Source of the DNA: Nostocaceae cyanobacterium CSSed10_463m
Lineage (GTDB): Bacteria; Cyanobacteriota; Cyanobacteriia; Cyanobacteriales; Nostocaceae
Reading direction: 5' to 3'
DNA: 20,505 bases
Assembly: GCA_003556955.1 (NCBI GenBank)
Contig: PWQB01000300.1
Coordinates: forward strand, 1-20,505
The position numbers were made by a program, and so were the translations under genes. The number at the start of each line of letters is the position of its first letter. The stretch's first letter is position 1. The notes under the pieces are model-generated. The model saw only the letters and a list, made by a program, of their open reading frames with translations, was not told the DNA's origin and did no database searches. Below, in pieces: positions 6,887-15,273 of this stretch.

Positions 6887-8980
6887 ATGAAAATTAAACA
6901 GCAAGCATTATCACTGCTGCGTCAGGCGTTGGATAACTCAACAGCTAACTTTCGTGATGGACAATGGGAAGCTATTGAAGAGTTAGTTGAAAGGCGATCG
7001 CGTTTATTGGTTGTTCAACGCACTGGTTGGGGAAAAAGCTTGGTTTACTTTTTAGCTACTCGCTTGCTACGCGATCAAGGTGCTGGTTGTACTCTTTTGA
7101 TTTCACCATTACTAGCGTTGATGCGAAACCAAATTACCGCAGCGCAAAGGATTGGAGTCAAAGCCGAAACAATTAACTCTAGTAATCAAGATGAGTGGGA
7201 ACTGGTACAATCACGCTTGCTAGCAGGTCAAGTAGATGTTTTGCTAATTTCCCCGGAAAGATTAGCTAATCAAGAATTTCGAGAAAATATTCTCTTACAA
7301 ATCTCTCAACGTATAGGTTTATTTGTCGTTGACGAAGCCCATTGTATTTCTGATTGGGGGCATGATTTTCGTCCTGATTATCGGCGGATTGTCAGAATTT
7401 TACAAGCACTGCCGCAAAACATTCCAGTTCTGGCTACAACCGCTACAGCTAATAATCGAGTTGTCAATGATATTATTGCCCAATTGGGCGCAAATTTGCG
7501 TGTTTACAGAGGAAATTTAACTAGAGAAAGTTTACATCTACAAAATATTACTCTCCCTAGTCCAGCAGCCAGAATTGCATGGTTAGCCCAACATCTGCCC
7601 AACTTACCAGGAAGTGGTATTATCTATACATTAACTGTTAGAGATGCTGACAGAGTAGCAGATTGGTTAAAAATTCAAGGTATTAATGCTAAGGCATACC
7701 ATAGTAATTTAGATAGTGAAACTCGCATAATATTAGAAGACGAACTTCTGAACAACGAAATTAAAGCATTAGTAGCTACGACAGCTTTAGGTATGGGTTT
7801 TGATAAACCAGATTTAGGCTTTGTCATTCATTACCAACGACCCGGTTCTGTTGTACACTATTATCAGCAAGTGGGAAGAGCCGGGAGAGCAGTAGAGAAA
7901 GCTTATGGTATTCTTCTAAGTGGTGATGAAGATGATGATATTACTAACTACTTCATTAACACAGCCTTTCCTCCAGAAGTACATACACAAAATGTTTTAA
8001 ATGTACTAAATGAAGCTGTAGATGGTTTTTCTATATCCCAGTTAGAACAGAAACTTAACCTTTCCCAAGGACAAATTAATAAAGTTTTAAAACTATTATC
8101 TCTGGAATCTCCCGCACCTGTAAGTAAACAAGGTACAAAATGGTATCTGACTCCAGTATCTTACCAACCCAACACTGAAAAAATTGAGAAATTAACACAA
8201 ATTCGCCGCCAAGAACAAGCCAGAATGTCAGAATATATGCAAAGTCAAGAATGTCTGATGGCTTTTTTAGCAGCAGAATTAGATGATCCTCATCCGAGTG
8301 CTTGTGGTAAATGTGCTGTATGTTTAGGTAGACCATTATTACCAGAAAACTATACAGATGATTTGATCAATCAAGCAGTGTTGTATTTACGCCGTAGTAA
8401 TCAAATCATTGAACCTCGAAAAAAATGGGCATCAAACGCATTGCCTATTTATGGATTCTCTGGCAATATTAAAAACAATTTGAAAGCCGAGACTGGAAGA
8501 GCATTATCTTTATGGGGTGATGCAGGTTGGGGAGAATTAGTCAAGCAAGGTAAATATCAAGATAATTATTTTAATGATGCGTTAATACAGGGTACCGTGG
8601 AAATGATTCAACGTTGGCAACCTCAACCTTTTCCTACTTGGGTAACTTGTGTTCCTTCATTGCATCGTCCAGAACTCGTGCCAAATTTTGCTGAAAGACT
8701 GGCTGAGAAATTAGGTTTACCATTCAAACCAATTGTACAGAAAATTCGCCCAACTCAGATTCAAAAAAAAATGAGCAACAGTTACCAACAAGCTCATAAC
8801 TTAGATGGATCTTTTGCCATTGACTCTTGGACAGGGATGAAAGGATCTGTATTCTTAATTGATGATATAGTAGATTCCCGTTGGACTTTTACTATCATTG
8901 CGGCACTTTTGCGTCATGCTGGTACTGGGGAGGTTTTTCCTGTAGCATTGGCACTCAATTCGTTAGGTCAAGGGGACTAA
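6887..8980 (+). CDS. RecQ-family helicase fused to a ComFC-like phosphoribosyltransferase
   Basis: A 697-residue DNA helicase with an extra C-terminal domain. The helicase core has GQWEAI (about 25-30), Walker A RTGWGKS (45-51), DEAH (149-152) followed by CISDWGHDFRP, and motif VI QVGRAGR (328-334). A RecQ zinc site is formed by C456, C473, C476 and C479. Instead of HRDC, residues from about 580 to the end resemble a type I phosphoribosyltransferase of the ComFC class: RPTQIQKKM...NLDGSF (about 621-643), then the PRPP-loop motif VFLIDDIVDSRWT (655-667). True ComFC has a VDDVxTTG-type loop, so this loop is altered (DSR for TTG). The stop lies 6 bp before the DprA-like gene, which implies co-transcription and joint function. 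The fusion is a recognisable subfamily distinct from housekeeping RecQ. Its substrate and biological role are unknown to me. Confidence 0.9.
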   Translation: MKIKQQALSLLRQALDNSTANFRDGQWEAIEELVERRSRLLVVQRTGWGKSLVYFLATRLLRDQGAGCTLLISPLLALMRNQITAAQRIGVKAETINSSNQDEWELVQSRLLAGQVDVLLISPERLANQEFRENILLQISQRIGLFVVDEAHCISDWGHDFRPDYRRIVRILQALPQNIPVLATTATANNRVVNDIIAQLGANLRVYRGNLTRESLHLQNITLPSPAARIAWLAQHLPNLPGSGIIYTLTVRDADRVADWLKIQGINAKAYHSNLDSETRIILEDELLNNEIKALVATTALGMGFDKPDLGFVIHYQRPGSVVHYYQQVGRAGRAVEKAYGILLSGDEDDDITNYFINTAFPPEVHTQNVLNVLNEAVDGFSISQLEQKLNLSQGQINKVLKLLSLESPAPVSKQGTKWYLTPVSYQPNTEKIEKLTQIRRQEQARMSEYMQSQECLMAFLAAELDDPHPSACGKCAVCLGRPLLPENYTDDLINQAVLYLRRSNQIIEPRKKWASNALPIYGFSGNIKNNLKAETGRALSLWGDAGWGELVKQGKYQDNYFNDALIQGTVEMIQRWQPQPFPTWVTCVPSLHRPELVPNFAERLAEKLGLPFKPIVQKIRPTQIQKKMSNSYQQAHNLDGSFAIDSWTGMKGSVFLIDDIVDSRWTFTIIAALLRHAGTGEVFPVALALNSLGQGD

Positions 8981-8986
8981 AAGATC

Positions 8987-10189
8987 ATGTCAAATCATGT
9001 TCTACAACCAGATACTCAAGCAATTTTGCTGTTGTGTGCTAGCTTTGGGCAAAATCGTCAAGTCGAACCACAACCTTTAACTCTGAGTGAGTATAACTCT
9101 TTAGCCGAATGGTTGCGGGAAAATCAGATGCGTCCAGGAGATTTACTGGAACCAACAGCCAAATCACATTTAGAAAAAATTACTATTAATAAACTTAACC
9201 CTGAGAGGCTTTTAGCTTTACTAGAACGGGGTGGAATGCTGAGTCTAGCTGTGGAAAAGTGGACAAATTTGGGATTATGGGTGCTGAGACGCAGTGACAT
9301 ACAATATCCCAAGCTGCTGAAGCAGAGATTAAGACATTCAGCGCCAGCAATTCTCTATGGGGTTGGTAATATCGAACTATTATCTATGGGAGGATTAGCA
9401 ATTATCGGTTCTCGTGATGTAGATGAAGAGATACTTAGCTACACCCAAAGAGTTACAGAAAACATCGCTACACAAGGAATACAGGTAATTTCTGGTGGCG
9501 CGAGGGGAGTAGATCAAGCCGCAATGCTGGGGATATTAGACGCAGGAGGAACATCTGTGGGTGTGCTTGCAGATAGTTTGACTAAGGCGACTGTAAACAG
9601 CAAATATCGCTCTAGTATTAAAGAAGGTAGACTTACCTTAGTTTCCAGTTACGATCCTGATGCTGGTTTCAATACTGGTAATGCGATGGGACGTAATAAA
9701 TACATCTATGCTTTAGCAGATTACGCCCTGGTAGTCAATTCTGCTTTTGGTAAGGGGGGGACTTGGGCGGGTGCGGTTGATGCACTCTCGCGCCTTCAAG
9801 ACGTTCCGGTGTTTGTGCGGATAGAGTCTACAGTATCAGAAGGTAATCGCCAACTATACAACCAAGGCGCAAAACCTTTTCCCCCTGAACCTTGGAATGA
9901 TTCGTTAAAAGAACTTTTAGCAGCTTCTGAAAACGAACCAGAAATACTTCCAGAAACTACCCCAGATATTCAACCGCAAACAGACATTTATACAGTCGTT
10001 TTACCCTTAATTCTCAACCATTTACAACAACCCAAAGATGCAAAATCTTTAGCAGAATGTTTAGATGTCAGACCAACTCAAATGAAAGATTGGTTAAATA
10101 AAGCTGTAAATGAAGGTAAAGTTAGAAAAACGCAAAACCCAGTTACTTACATAGCTAATCAAAACTCTACTCAACTGTCTTTGTTATGA
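8987..10189 (+). CDS. Divergent DprA-like (SLOG-fold) DNA-processing protein
   Basis: This 400-residue protein follows the RecQ-PRTase gene by 6 bp. The Rossmann-like DprA core spans about residues 100-285: LAIIGSRDVD (138-147), ISGGARGVDQAAM (168-180; classical DprA has SGLARGID), GRNKYIYALADYALVV (235-250) where DprA has RNR-IaglS-vvV, and FGKGGTW (254-260). A linker and a C-terminal winged-helix-like region (about 336-390) match the DprA layout. DprA loads RecA onto incoming single-stranded DNA in transformation; related SLOG proteins bind nucleotides or nucleic acid. The changed motifs place it outside ordinary DprA, and pairing with a helicase-PRTase suggests a dedicated partner role. 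The ribosome-binding site is weak (aaaaga), so translation is probably coupled to the upstream gene. Conserved glycines and the GRN motif argue for an active nucleic-acid or nucleotide site. Confidence 0.85.
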   Translation: MSNHVLQPDTQAILLLCASFGQNRQVEPQPLTLSEYNSLAEWLRENQMRPGDLLEPTAKSHLEKITINKLNPERLLALLERGGMLSLAVEKWTNLGLWVLRRSDIQYPKLLKQRLRHSAPAILYGVGNIELLSMGGLAIIGSRDVDEEILSYTQRVTENIATQGIQVISGGARGVDQAAMLGILDAGGTSVGVLADSLTKATVNSKYRSSIKEGRLTLVSSYDPDAGFNTGNAMGRNKYIYALADYALVVNSAFGKGGTWAGAVDALSRLQDVPVFVRIESTVSEGNRQLYNQGAKPFPPEPWNDSLKELLAASENEPEILPETTPDIQPQTDIYTVVLPLILNHLQQPKDAKSLAECLDVRPTQMKDWLNKAVNEGKVRKTQNPVTYIANQNSTQLSLL

Positions 10190-10329
10190 AAAGTTCACGC
10201 AAAGGCGCAAAGAAAGAAAAAAAGAGAAAAAATCCCCCAACCTATTAAACCCTCTTCTCTTGGCGTTCTTCTCCCAAGGGGAGACGCTACGCGAATGCGT
10301 CTTGGCGGTTCGTCCATTTCTTAAAAACC
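10190..10329. repeat. Spacer with Nostoc-type repeat and small hairpins
   Basis: The spacer lies between the convergent DprA-like and nucleoside hydrolase genes. It holds tctccc-aag-gggaga (10270-10284), then gacgctacgcgaatgcgtc (10282-10300) with a 5-bp stem, and two copies of cttggcg (near 10259 and 10301). The ctacgcgaatgcgtc phrase is a frequent Nostoc intergenic repeat. It may end transcription from either side. Confidence 0.45.
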
Positions 10330-11253
10330 TTACCTCGCCCATTGCTGCAAAATATAAGCATAAAAAGCATCCTTATCTACCTTATCCATCGCATAAACTT
10401 TCCGTTCCCCAGCGACTACCTTAGTCCGTCCCTGACTCAAGCCAGTAGTGATAACTTCTATTTCCCATTCACGCAATTGATAAAATTCTGGGTGTCCTAA
10501 ATAAGCCGTTGCTAGGACATCCCAAAAATAATAATCTTGGGGAATAACTAAGGCATAACATTGACCAGCTAAATCAGATATAGGATAATGGCGTTGTCGT
10601 CCCATTTTGTATACTAAATCCGATGTGACAGGCACATTATTAGTTAAATCTAAAGGACACATAATTATTTCGATTTGAGTTTGCAATACTCGCGCTGCTG
10701 AAACTGCATCCCAATAAACATTCCATTCGGCTGAACCATCTTGTCCTGGTTCTAAACTTTTTTCGACATTTCCACCAACATTTAATGCACCCCCCATCCA
10801 AACTATTTTGGCTATCTTCCCTTCAATCTCCGGTGCTTTATCTAAGACTGCTGCTACTGTGGTTAAAGGCCCCGTTACCATCAGCGTTACTGGTGCTGGT
10901 GCTTCACGCAAAACCCGAACCATGAAATCTTGACCTGTTTCTGCAACCAAAGGCGTGTTGATAAATTCACTTTGATTGAGAATGGGGAGATGGTCAACAA
11001 TAAAGGAATCACGGCGGTAGAGAGGAGGAAAAGCATTAATTCCGCGTACAGTACTTTCTGCCACCGGGATGTGAGAAAATTCCATTAAATCTAGAATTTT
11101 ACGTGTTGCACTGACAGCAGGTTGAATGTAGCAGTCGGCTGGAGTTACGACAATACCTAAAAGTTCGATATGATCCATTGTTAACAACAGCATGGTTGCT
11201 AAATAATCATCAACACCGCCATCATGATCCATTAATACGAGTTGTTTAGACAT
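10330..11253 (-). CDS. Nucleoside hydrolase (inosine/uridine-preferring family)
   Basis: A 307-residue cytosolic hydrolase that splits a ribonucleoside into base and ribose. The N-terminal calcium/ribose site is intact: D9, D11, D15 and D16 in MDHDGGVDD. Further family marks are VTPADCY (37-42), VTGPLT (126-131), the GSAEWNVYWD segment with E176 and N178, and the late active-site aspartate D245 in YYFWDVLAT. Length is normal for IunH/RihA-type enzymes. Base preference cannot be read. Its start codon lies only 16 bp from the start of the divergent deaminase gene, so its promoter must lie inside that gene or overlap it, and no Shine-Dalgarno sequence is visible. Together with the deaminase and ribokinase it suggests nucleoside breakdown. 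Confidence 0.92.
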   Translation of the reverse strand: MSKQLVLMDHDGGVDDYLATMLLLTMDHIELLGIVVTPADCYIQPAVSATRKILDLMEFSHIPVAESTVRGINAFPPLYRRDSFIVDHLPILNQSEFINTPLVAETGQDFMVRVLREAPAPVTLMVTGPLTTVAAVLDKAPEIEGKIAKIVWMGGALNVGGNVEKSLEPGQDGSAEWNVYWDAVSAARVLQTQIEIIMCPLDLTNNVPVTSDLVYKMGRQRHYPISDLAGQCYALVIPQDYYFWDVLATAYLGHPEFYQLREWEIEVITTGLSQGRTKVVAGERKVYAMDKVDKDAFYAYILQQWAR

Positions 11254-11269
11254 ATAGGAGAATTAACAA

Positions 11270-11701
11270 ATGGATGAATTTATGGAAGCTGCGATCGCAC
11301 AAGCAAAACAAGGTAAAAAAGAAGGTGGGATTCCCATCGGTTCTATTCTCGTTAAAGATGGCAAAATTATTGGTAGAGGACACAATAAACGTGTGCAAGA
11401 TAATGATCCTGTCACCCACGCTGAAATAGATTGTCTCCGCAATGCTGGGCGAGTTGGTAGCTATAGAGGTACAACACTTTACTCTACCTTAATGCCGTGC
11501 TATTTGTGCGCTGGTGCAGTGGTGCAATTTGGGATTAAAAAAGTCATCGCCGGAGAATCGAGAACTTTTCCAGGTGCTAAAGAATTTATGGTGTCCCACG
11601 GTGTGGAAGTCATTGATCTCAATCTTGATGAATGCGAACAAATGATGAGTGAATTTATTGAAACTAATCCCGAATTATGGAATGAAGATATTGGCAAATA
11701 G
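11270..11701 (+). CDS. Cytosine deaminase-like nucleoside/nucleobase deaminase
   Basis: A 143-residue zinc deaminase of the CDA fold. Zinc ligands and catalytic acid are H50 and E52 (THAEID) and C77 and C80 (MPCYLC). The match to yeast-type cytosine deaminase is close: KEGGIPIG near residue 17, GRGHNKR with N39, TTLYSTLMPC, and the C-terminal end WNEDIGK against the fungal W-EDIG ending. This makes cytosine to uracil the most likely reaction, ahead of guanine deaminase, TadA or ComEB/dCMP deaminase, but the substrate is inferred. AGGAG at 11256 gives a good ribosome-binding site inside the 16-bp gap to the divergent nucleoside hydrolase. The gene ends just before a perfect palindrome shared with the convergent ribokinase gene. 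Confidence 0.87.
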   Translation: MDEFMEAAIAQAKQGKKEGGIPIGSILVKDGKIIGRGHNKRVQDNDPVTHAEIDCLRNAGRVGSYRGTTLYSTLMPCYLCAGAVVQFGIKKVIAGESRTFPGAKEFMVSHGVEVIDLNLDECEQMMSEFIETNPELWNEDIGK

Positions 11702-11715
11702 TGGTAACAAAGAAT

Positions 11716-11743
11716 GTAGAGACGTTCCATGGAACGTCTCTAC
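11716..11743. terminator. 28-bp perfect palindrome between convergent genes
   Basis: gtagagacgttcca is followed directly by its exact reverse complement. It lies 15 bases after the deaminase stop and covers the ribokinase stop codon (11740-11742). The stem could act as a bidirectional terminator or mRNA-end stabiliser, though no long T-run follows. The sequence is also of a Nostoc dispersed-repeat type, with a half copy at 1066-1078. Confidence 0.6.
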
Positions 11744-12678
11744 ACTGGTTCACTCCCTACTCCCTTTTCTTCTAAGAAATAATCAAAGGTTAACTTATCA
11801 GGTAATGAAGTTTGTGCGCCTAGTTTTGTGGCTGTTAAAGCACCTGCGGCTGAACCCCAAATAATTGCCTGATGTAAGGAAAGTCCTCTATAAAGGGCGG
11901 CGGCTAAACCACCATTGAAAGCATCGCCAGCCGCAACGGTGTCCACAGCATGAACTGGAAAAGCGGGGACAAAAAATGTTTCCTCAGCAGTGGCGCAGAC
12001 AGCACCTTTTGCACCTAGTTTGACGATCGCACATTTCACACCCCTTTGCAATAAAACTTTAGCTGCTGTAATTGCCGATTCCTGATTATCTACAGGAAAA
12101 CCCACCAACTGCCCGGCTTCTACTTCATTGGGTGTAATAATGTCAACTAATTGGTATAGTTCGTCGGGTAAATTTGCTTGTGCGGGTGCGGGATCTAAAA
12201 TTACTTGAATATTTGCATTTTTTGCGGCTTTGGCTGCTGCTATTACAGCATCAAGGGGAATTTCTAGTTGTAAAAGTAGTACAGTAGCTGTTGGTAATAA
12301 GTTGTATAATCGCTCTATATCTTCTGAATTAACGCGTCCGTTTGCACCAGGAATTATAACAATTTGATTTTCACCTGCGTTATCTACGGTGATAATAGCA
12401 ACTCCAGAATTTACGGTTTTATCTATGAAGATATTTTCAGTTTGTACGCCAGCAAGTTGCAAATTATGGACAAGTTCTGCACCAAAACTTTGTGCGCCTA
12501 CACGTCCCACTATCTGAGTTGGAATTTCTAATCTCGCTAATGCTACGGCTTGATTTGCTCCTTTGCCTCCTGGTATTTTAAAAAAGTCTTCTCCTAATAT
12601 CGTTTCACCGGCAATTGGTAAGCGGGATGTGGTCGCTACTAGGTCTATGTTGATGCTGCCGAAGACGATAATGGTCAT
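11740..12678 (-). CDS. rbsK: Ribokinase (PfkB family)
   Basis: A 312-residue cytosolic sugar kinase making ribose-5-phosphate from ribose and ATP. It begins VFGSINIDLV, has the sugar-binding PGGKGANQA (36-44), GAN-R at 111-115, TPNE (182-185) and the PfkB signature DTVAAGDAFNGG (246-257) with catalytic base D252. These are the classical ribokinase motifs; fructokinase or adenosine kinase are less likely given GGKGANQA. No rbs transport genes are nearby, so ribose probably comes from the nucleoside hydrolase next door. Its last codons (GSEPV and the stop) overlap the palindrome at 11716-11743, so the repeat has been accepted as the coding end. No strong ribosome-binding site is visible. Confidence 0.93.
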   Translation of the reverse strand: MTIIVFGSINIDLVATTSRLPIAGETILGEDFFKIPGGKGANQAVALARLEIPTQIVGRVGAQSFGAELVHNLQLAGVQTENIFIDKTVNSGVAIITVDNAGENQIVIIPGANGRVNSEDIERLYNLLPTATVLLLQLEIPLDAVIAAAKAAKNANIQVILDPAPAQANLPDELYQLVDIITPNEVEAGQLVGFPVDNQESAITAAKVLLQRGVKCAIVKLGAKGAVCATAEETFFVPAFPVHAVDTVAAGDAFNGGLAAALYRGLSLHQAIIWGSAAGALTATKLGAQTSLPDKLTFDYFLEEKGVGSEPV

Positions 12679-12884
12679 AGTATAAGGATGTTTGTTTAAC
12701 GCAAAGTTACGCCAAGGTTAACGCCAAGGTACGCAGAGTTTTAGTTGTTAGGCGCGCCTATCTCATTAGTAATTTTAGATGCACTAAAGCAGAAGTTTAA
12801 ATTATATACACATAATTACATAGAATCATAATATACTGAGTACAGTCGATAACACCATTCGCTAATAGAAAGGCTGTACTACCT
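12679..12884. other. Divergent spacer between rbsK and the oxidase gene
   Basis: About 205 bases hold both start regions. Near rbsK there is a direct repeat of acgccaaggt (12709-12718 and 12721-12730) within the taacgcaaag...cgcagag phrase common in Nostoc spacers. An AT-rich stretch with atatact (about 12831) could hold the oxidase -10 box, but no -35 or known operator is convincing. gaaagg at about 12868 is the oxidase ribosome-binding site candidate. Confidence 0.4.
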
Positions 12885-14516
12885 ATGAGTCATTCACAAC
12901 TTTTTAGAAAATTAGCACATACCCTTCGGATTGTTCGTTATTGTCAACAGCATAATATCTCGACTAGCGAAGGGTGGGAACGCATTTCTGCTATTGAAGA
13001 AATGATGTCAGTTCGCAAAACGAAACGGCGGGATTTTCTAGCAGATTTGGGGAAATTGACTTTAGTAGGTGGAAGCATTGGTTTAGGTTCTGGCTATGTT
13101 CACCGCGCTGTGGCTGCACGTCCATCTATAGATGCGAAAATAGCGATTGTTGGGGCTGGTTTGGCTGGACTGGCTTGTGGTTACGAACTCCAGCAGAAAG
13201 GAAGAGGGATTCAGGCGACTCTCTATGAAGCTAGCGATCGCACCGGAGGACGTTGTTACTCGCTGGGTGGTGTGTTTCCTGGCCAAGTTGCGGAACGAGG
13301 TGGAGAGTTTATCGACAATCTACATAAGACAATGCTGGGATATGTCAAGGAGTTTAAGCTACAATTAGAAGATTTATCGAAAGAACCAGGGGACGTATTT
13401 TACTACTTTAATAATCAACGTTATACCGAGTCAGCAGTAGTTGATGAATTTCGCAGTTTTGTGAATGTTATGAGAAGTGATATCAGGCAACTCAAACAAC
13501 CAACTGCTAATAATTTCACTGAAGCCGAAAGAATTTTAGACTTTACCAATCTTCAAGATTATCTAGATAGTCGGGGTGCGGGAAATTTGATTAAGAGTGT
13601 GCTGAAATCTGCCTATATTGCTGAATATGGTAGAGAATTAGACGAGCAAAGTTGTATCAATTTCCTCCTGTTTGTTAATGCCGATAGACGGTCAAAATTT
13701 AGACCATTTGGTATATTTACTGATGAGCGTTATCATGTGATTGGCGGTAATGAGCAGATTGTTGAAGGTTTAAAAAATCGGCTTTCAGGACAGATTAAAT
13801 ATGGTAAAAAGCTGAGTGCAGTTAGGAAGGATAGCTCAGGAAAAGTGGAATTATTTTTTAATGATAGTTCCAGTGAAAAATTTGATGCTGTGGTGTTTGC
13901 TATTCCTTTTTCAACTTTAAGAGAAGTGGATTTACAAGGGTTAAACTTGCCTGAATGGAAACTAACAGCTATTAACAATTTAGTTTACGGAACCCATTCA
14001 AAACTGATGGTGGGCTTTAATGGTCGCCCTTGGTCTAATTTGGGAAGTAATGGTTATGCTTATGCTGATTTAACTTTTATTCAAGATACTTGGGAAACGA
14101 ACCCTAGCAAAGCCTCTGCAATTCGGGCTGTGTTGACAAATTACGCTGGTGGAAATTTAGGTGCAGAACTCGACCCTAAATATCTACAAAAAGAAACTGC
14201 TAATTTTCTCAAAGACCTGAATTTGATCTTTCCTGGGGCAGAAAATTCGGCAGTCCGCATTCAGAATAATCAGTATTTAGCACATTTGGAAAATTGGTTA
14301 ATGAACCCATTATCTCAGGGAAGTTACACCTGCAATCAACCAGGCTATTTTACAACTATTGCTGGAAATGAAGGTACACCAGTAGATAATTTGTATTTTG
14401 CCGGTGAACACACTAATTCATTTTATGAGTGGCAAGGTTTTATGGAAGGTGCTGCTAATTCGGGGATTGATGCAGCCAAGCAAATTATCCGGAATTTTAG
14501 GCGTAAATCAAGTTAG
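12885..14516 (+). CDS. Tat-type FAD-dependent amine/L-amino acid oxidase
   Basis: A 543-residue flavoenzyme. A Tat signal appears late: TKRRDFLADLG (46-56) followed by a weakly hydrophobic glycine-rich stretch to about residue 78, so the FAD enzyme is probably exported folded to the thylakoid lumen or periplasm. The FAD domain starts IAIVGAGLAGLACGYEL (86-102) with YEASDRTGGRCYS (114-126), and ends with LYFAGEHTN (503-511) and GFMEGAANSG, the flavin-amine-oxidase C-terminal motif. The family covers monoamine, polyamine and L-amino acid oxidases, giving an oxo product, ammonia and hydrogen peroxide. A cyanobacterial L-amino acid oxidase is my preferred reading. The 40-residue N-terminal extension before the RR motif is odd. 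An internal start at 13005 (MMSVRKTKRRDF) would give a standard Tat peptide, but the extension looks like ordinary coding sequence. Confidence 0.86.
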   Translation: MSHSQLFRKLAHTLRIVRYCQQHNISTSEGWERISAIEEMMSVRKTKRRDFLADLGKLTLVGGSIGLGSGYVHRAVAARPSIDAKIAIVGAGLAGLACGYELQQKGRGIQATLYEASDRTGGRCYSLGGVFPGQVAERGGEFIDNLHKTMLGYVKEFKLQLEDLSKEPGDVFYYFNNQRYTESAVVDEFRSFVNVMRSDIRQLKQPTANNFTEAERILDFTNLQDYLDSRGAGNLIKSVLKSAYIAEYGRELDEQSCINFLLFVNADRRSKFRPFGIFTDERYHVIGGNEQIVEGLKNRLSGQIKYGKKLSAVRKDSSGKVELFFNDSSSEKFDAVVFAIPFSTLREVDLQGLNLPEWKLTAINNLVYGTHSKLMVGFNGRPWSNLGSNGYAYADLTFIQDTWETNPSKASAIRAVLTNYAGGNLGAELDPKYLQKETANFLKDLNLIFPGAENSAVRIQNNQYLAHLENWLMNPLSQGSYTCNQPGYFTTIAGNEGTPVDNLYFAGEHTNSFYEWQGFMEGAANSGIDAAKQIIRNFRRKSS

Positions 14517-14575
14517 GCGATCGCCTACTCACTGTCTTCTCTGATATCTTAGTAGAAAACCGGAGGATAAGTCCT

Positions 14576-15214
14576 ATGGTGATGACTGCACCCACTCATT
14601 CCCAACGAGCCATACTGCCCAACATCAGTTGGCACACCTTTGAAACCATTCTCGCCGAAATGGGGGATCATCGGGCGACACGACTGGCTTATGACCACGG
14701 AATACTGGAAATTATGACTCCTTTAATGCCCCATGAGCATAATAAAAGACTGATAGAAAAGCTAATTGATAATCTGGCGGAGGAACTCAACCTGAATCTG
14801 AAAAGCACTGGTTCGGTGACTTGTAAACGCCAAGATTTACAAAGGGGTGTAGAACCAGATTCGAGTTTTTATATCCAGAATGAACCTGTGATGCGAAGTA
14901 AGCAGAATCTCGATTTAAGCCAAGATCCACCACCTGACTTGATAATTGAGGTAGACTACACCAGCGCTTCTATTGACAGACTCCCGATATATCTGGCTTT
15001 GGGTGTACCAGAGGTTTGGCGTTACGATGAACCTGTAATGCAGATTTACCAGTTACGAGAGGGTGTCTATCTCCCTTGTGATGTTTCGCCAACTTTTGCC
15101 AATCTGCCCTTAACAACTGAAATTCCTCGTTTTTTGCAAGAAAGTCTAAAAATTGGGGAAATACCGATGATTCGCTCTTTCCGTGATTGGGTAAAACAGC
15201 AGATCGGAAATTGA
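14576..15214 (+). CDS. Uma2 family (DUF820) PD-(D/E)XK nuclease-like protein
   Basis: A 212-residue protein of the very abundant cyanobacterial Uma2 family, which has a restriction-endonuclease-like fold; its biological role is mostly unknown. Family marks are the N-terminal ISWHTFETILAEMG, HEHNKRLIEKLIDNLAEEL (53-71), GVEPDSSFYI with D95, and PPPDLIIEVDYTS (118-130) with D121 and E125, which fit the PD...ExK-like core, followed by YLALGVPEVWRYD. The usual lysine is replaced by a non-basic residue near E125, as in many members. GGAGG about 8-12 bases before the ATG supports the start; ATG three codons on is an alternative. The gene is monocistronic, without toxin-antitoxin partner or transposase beside it, so no defence role can be claimed. 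Confidence 0.88.
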   Translation: MVMTAPTHSQRAILPNISWHTFETILAEMGDHRATRLAYDHGILEIMTPLMPHEHNKRLIEKLIDNLAEELNLNLKSTGSVTCKRQDLQRGVEPDSSFYIQNEPVMRSKQNLDLSQDPPPDLIIEVDYTSASIDRLPIYLALGVPEVWRYDEPVMQIYQLREGVYLPCDVSPTFANLPLTTEIPRFLQESLKIGEIPMIRSFRDWVKQQIGN

Positions 15215-15273
15215 CAGGCTATCGCTAAAAGGTTATACCATATCAAAGTGCATCATACATAAGCTTTGATCTT

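Noticed and set aside
14576..15214. Uma2 protein as a toxin or transposon-encoded nuclease
   Set aside because: No antitoxin-like gene, transposase or inverted ends are adjacent; the family is abundant as stand-alone genes in cyanobacteria.
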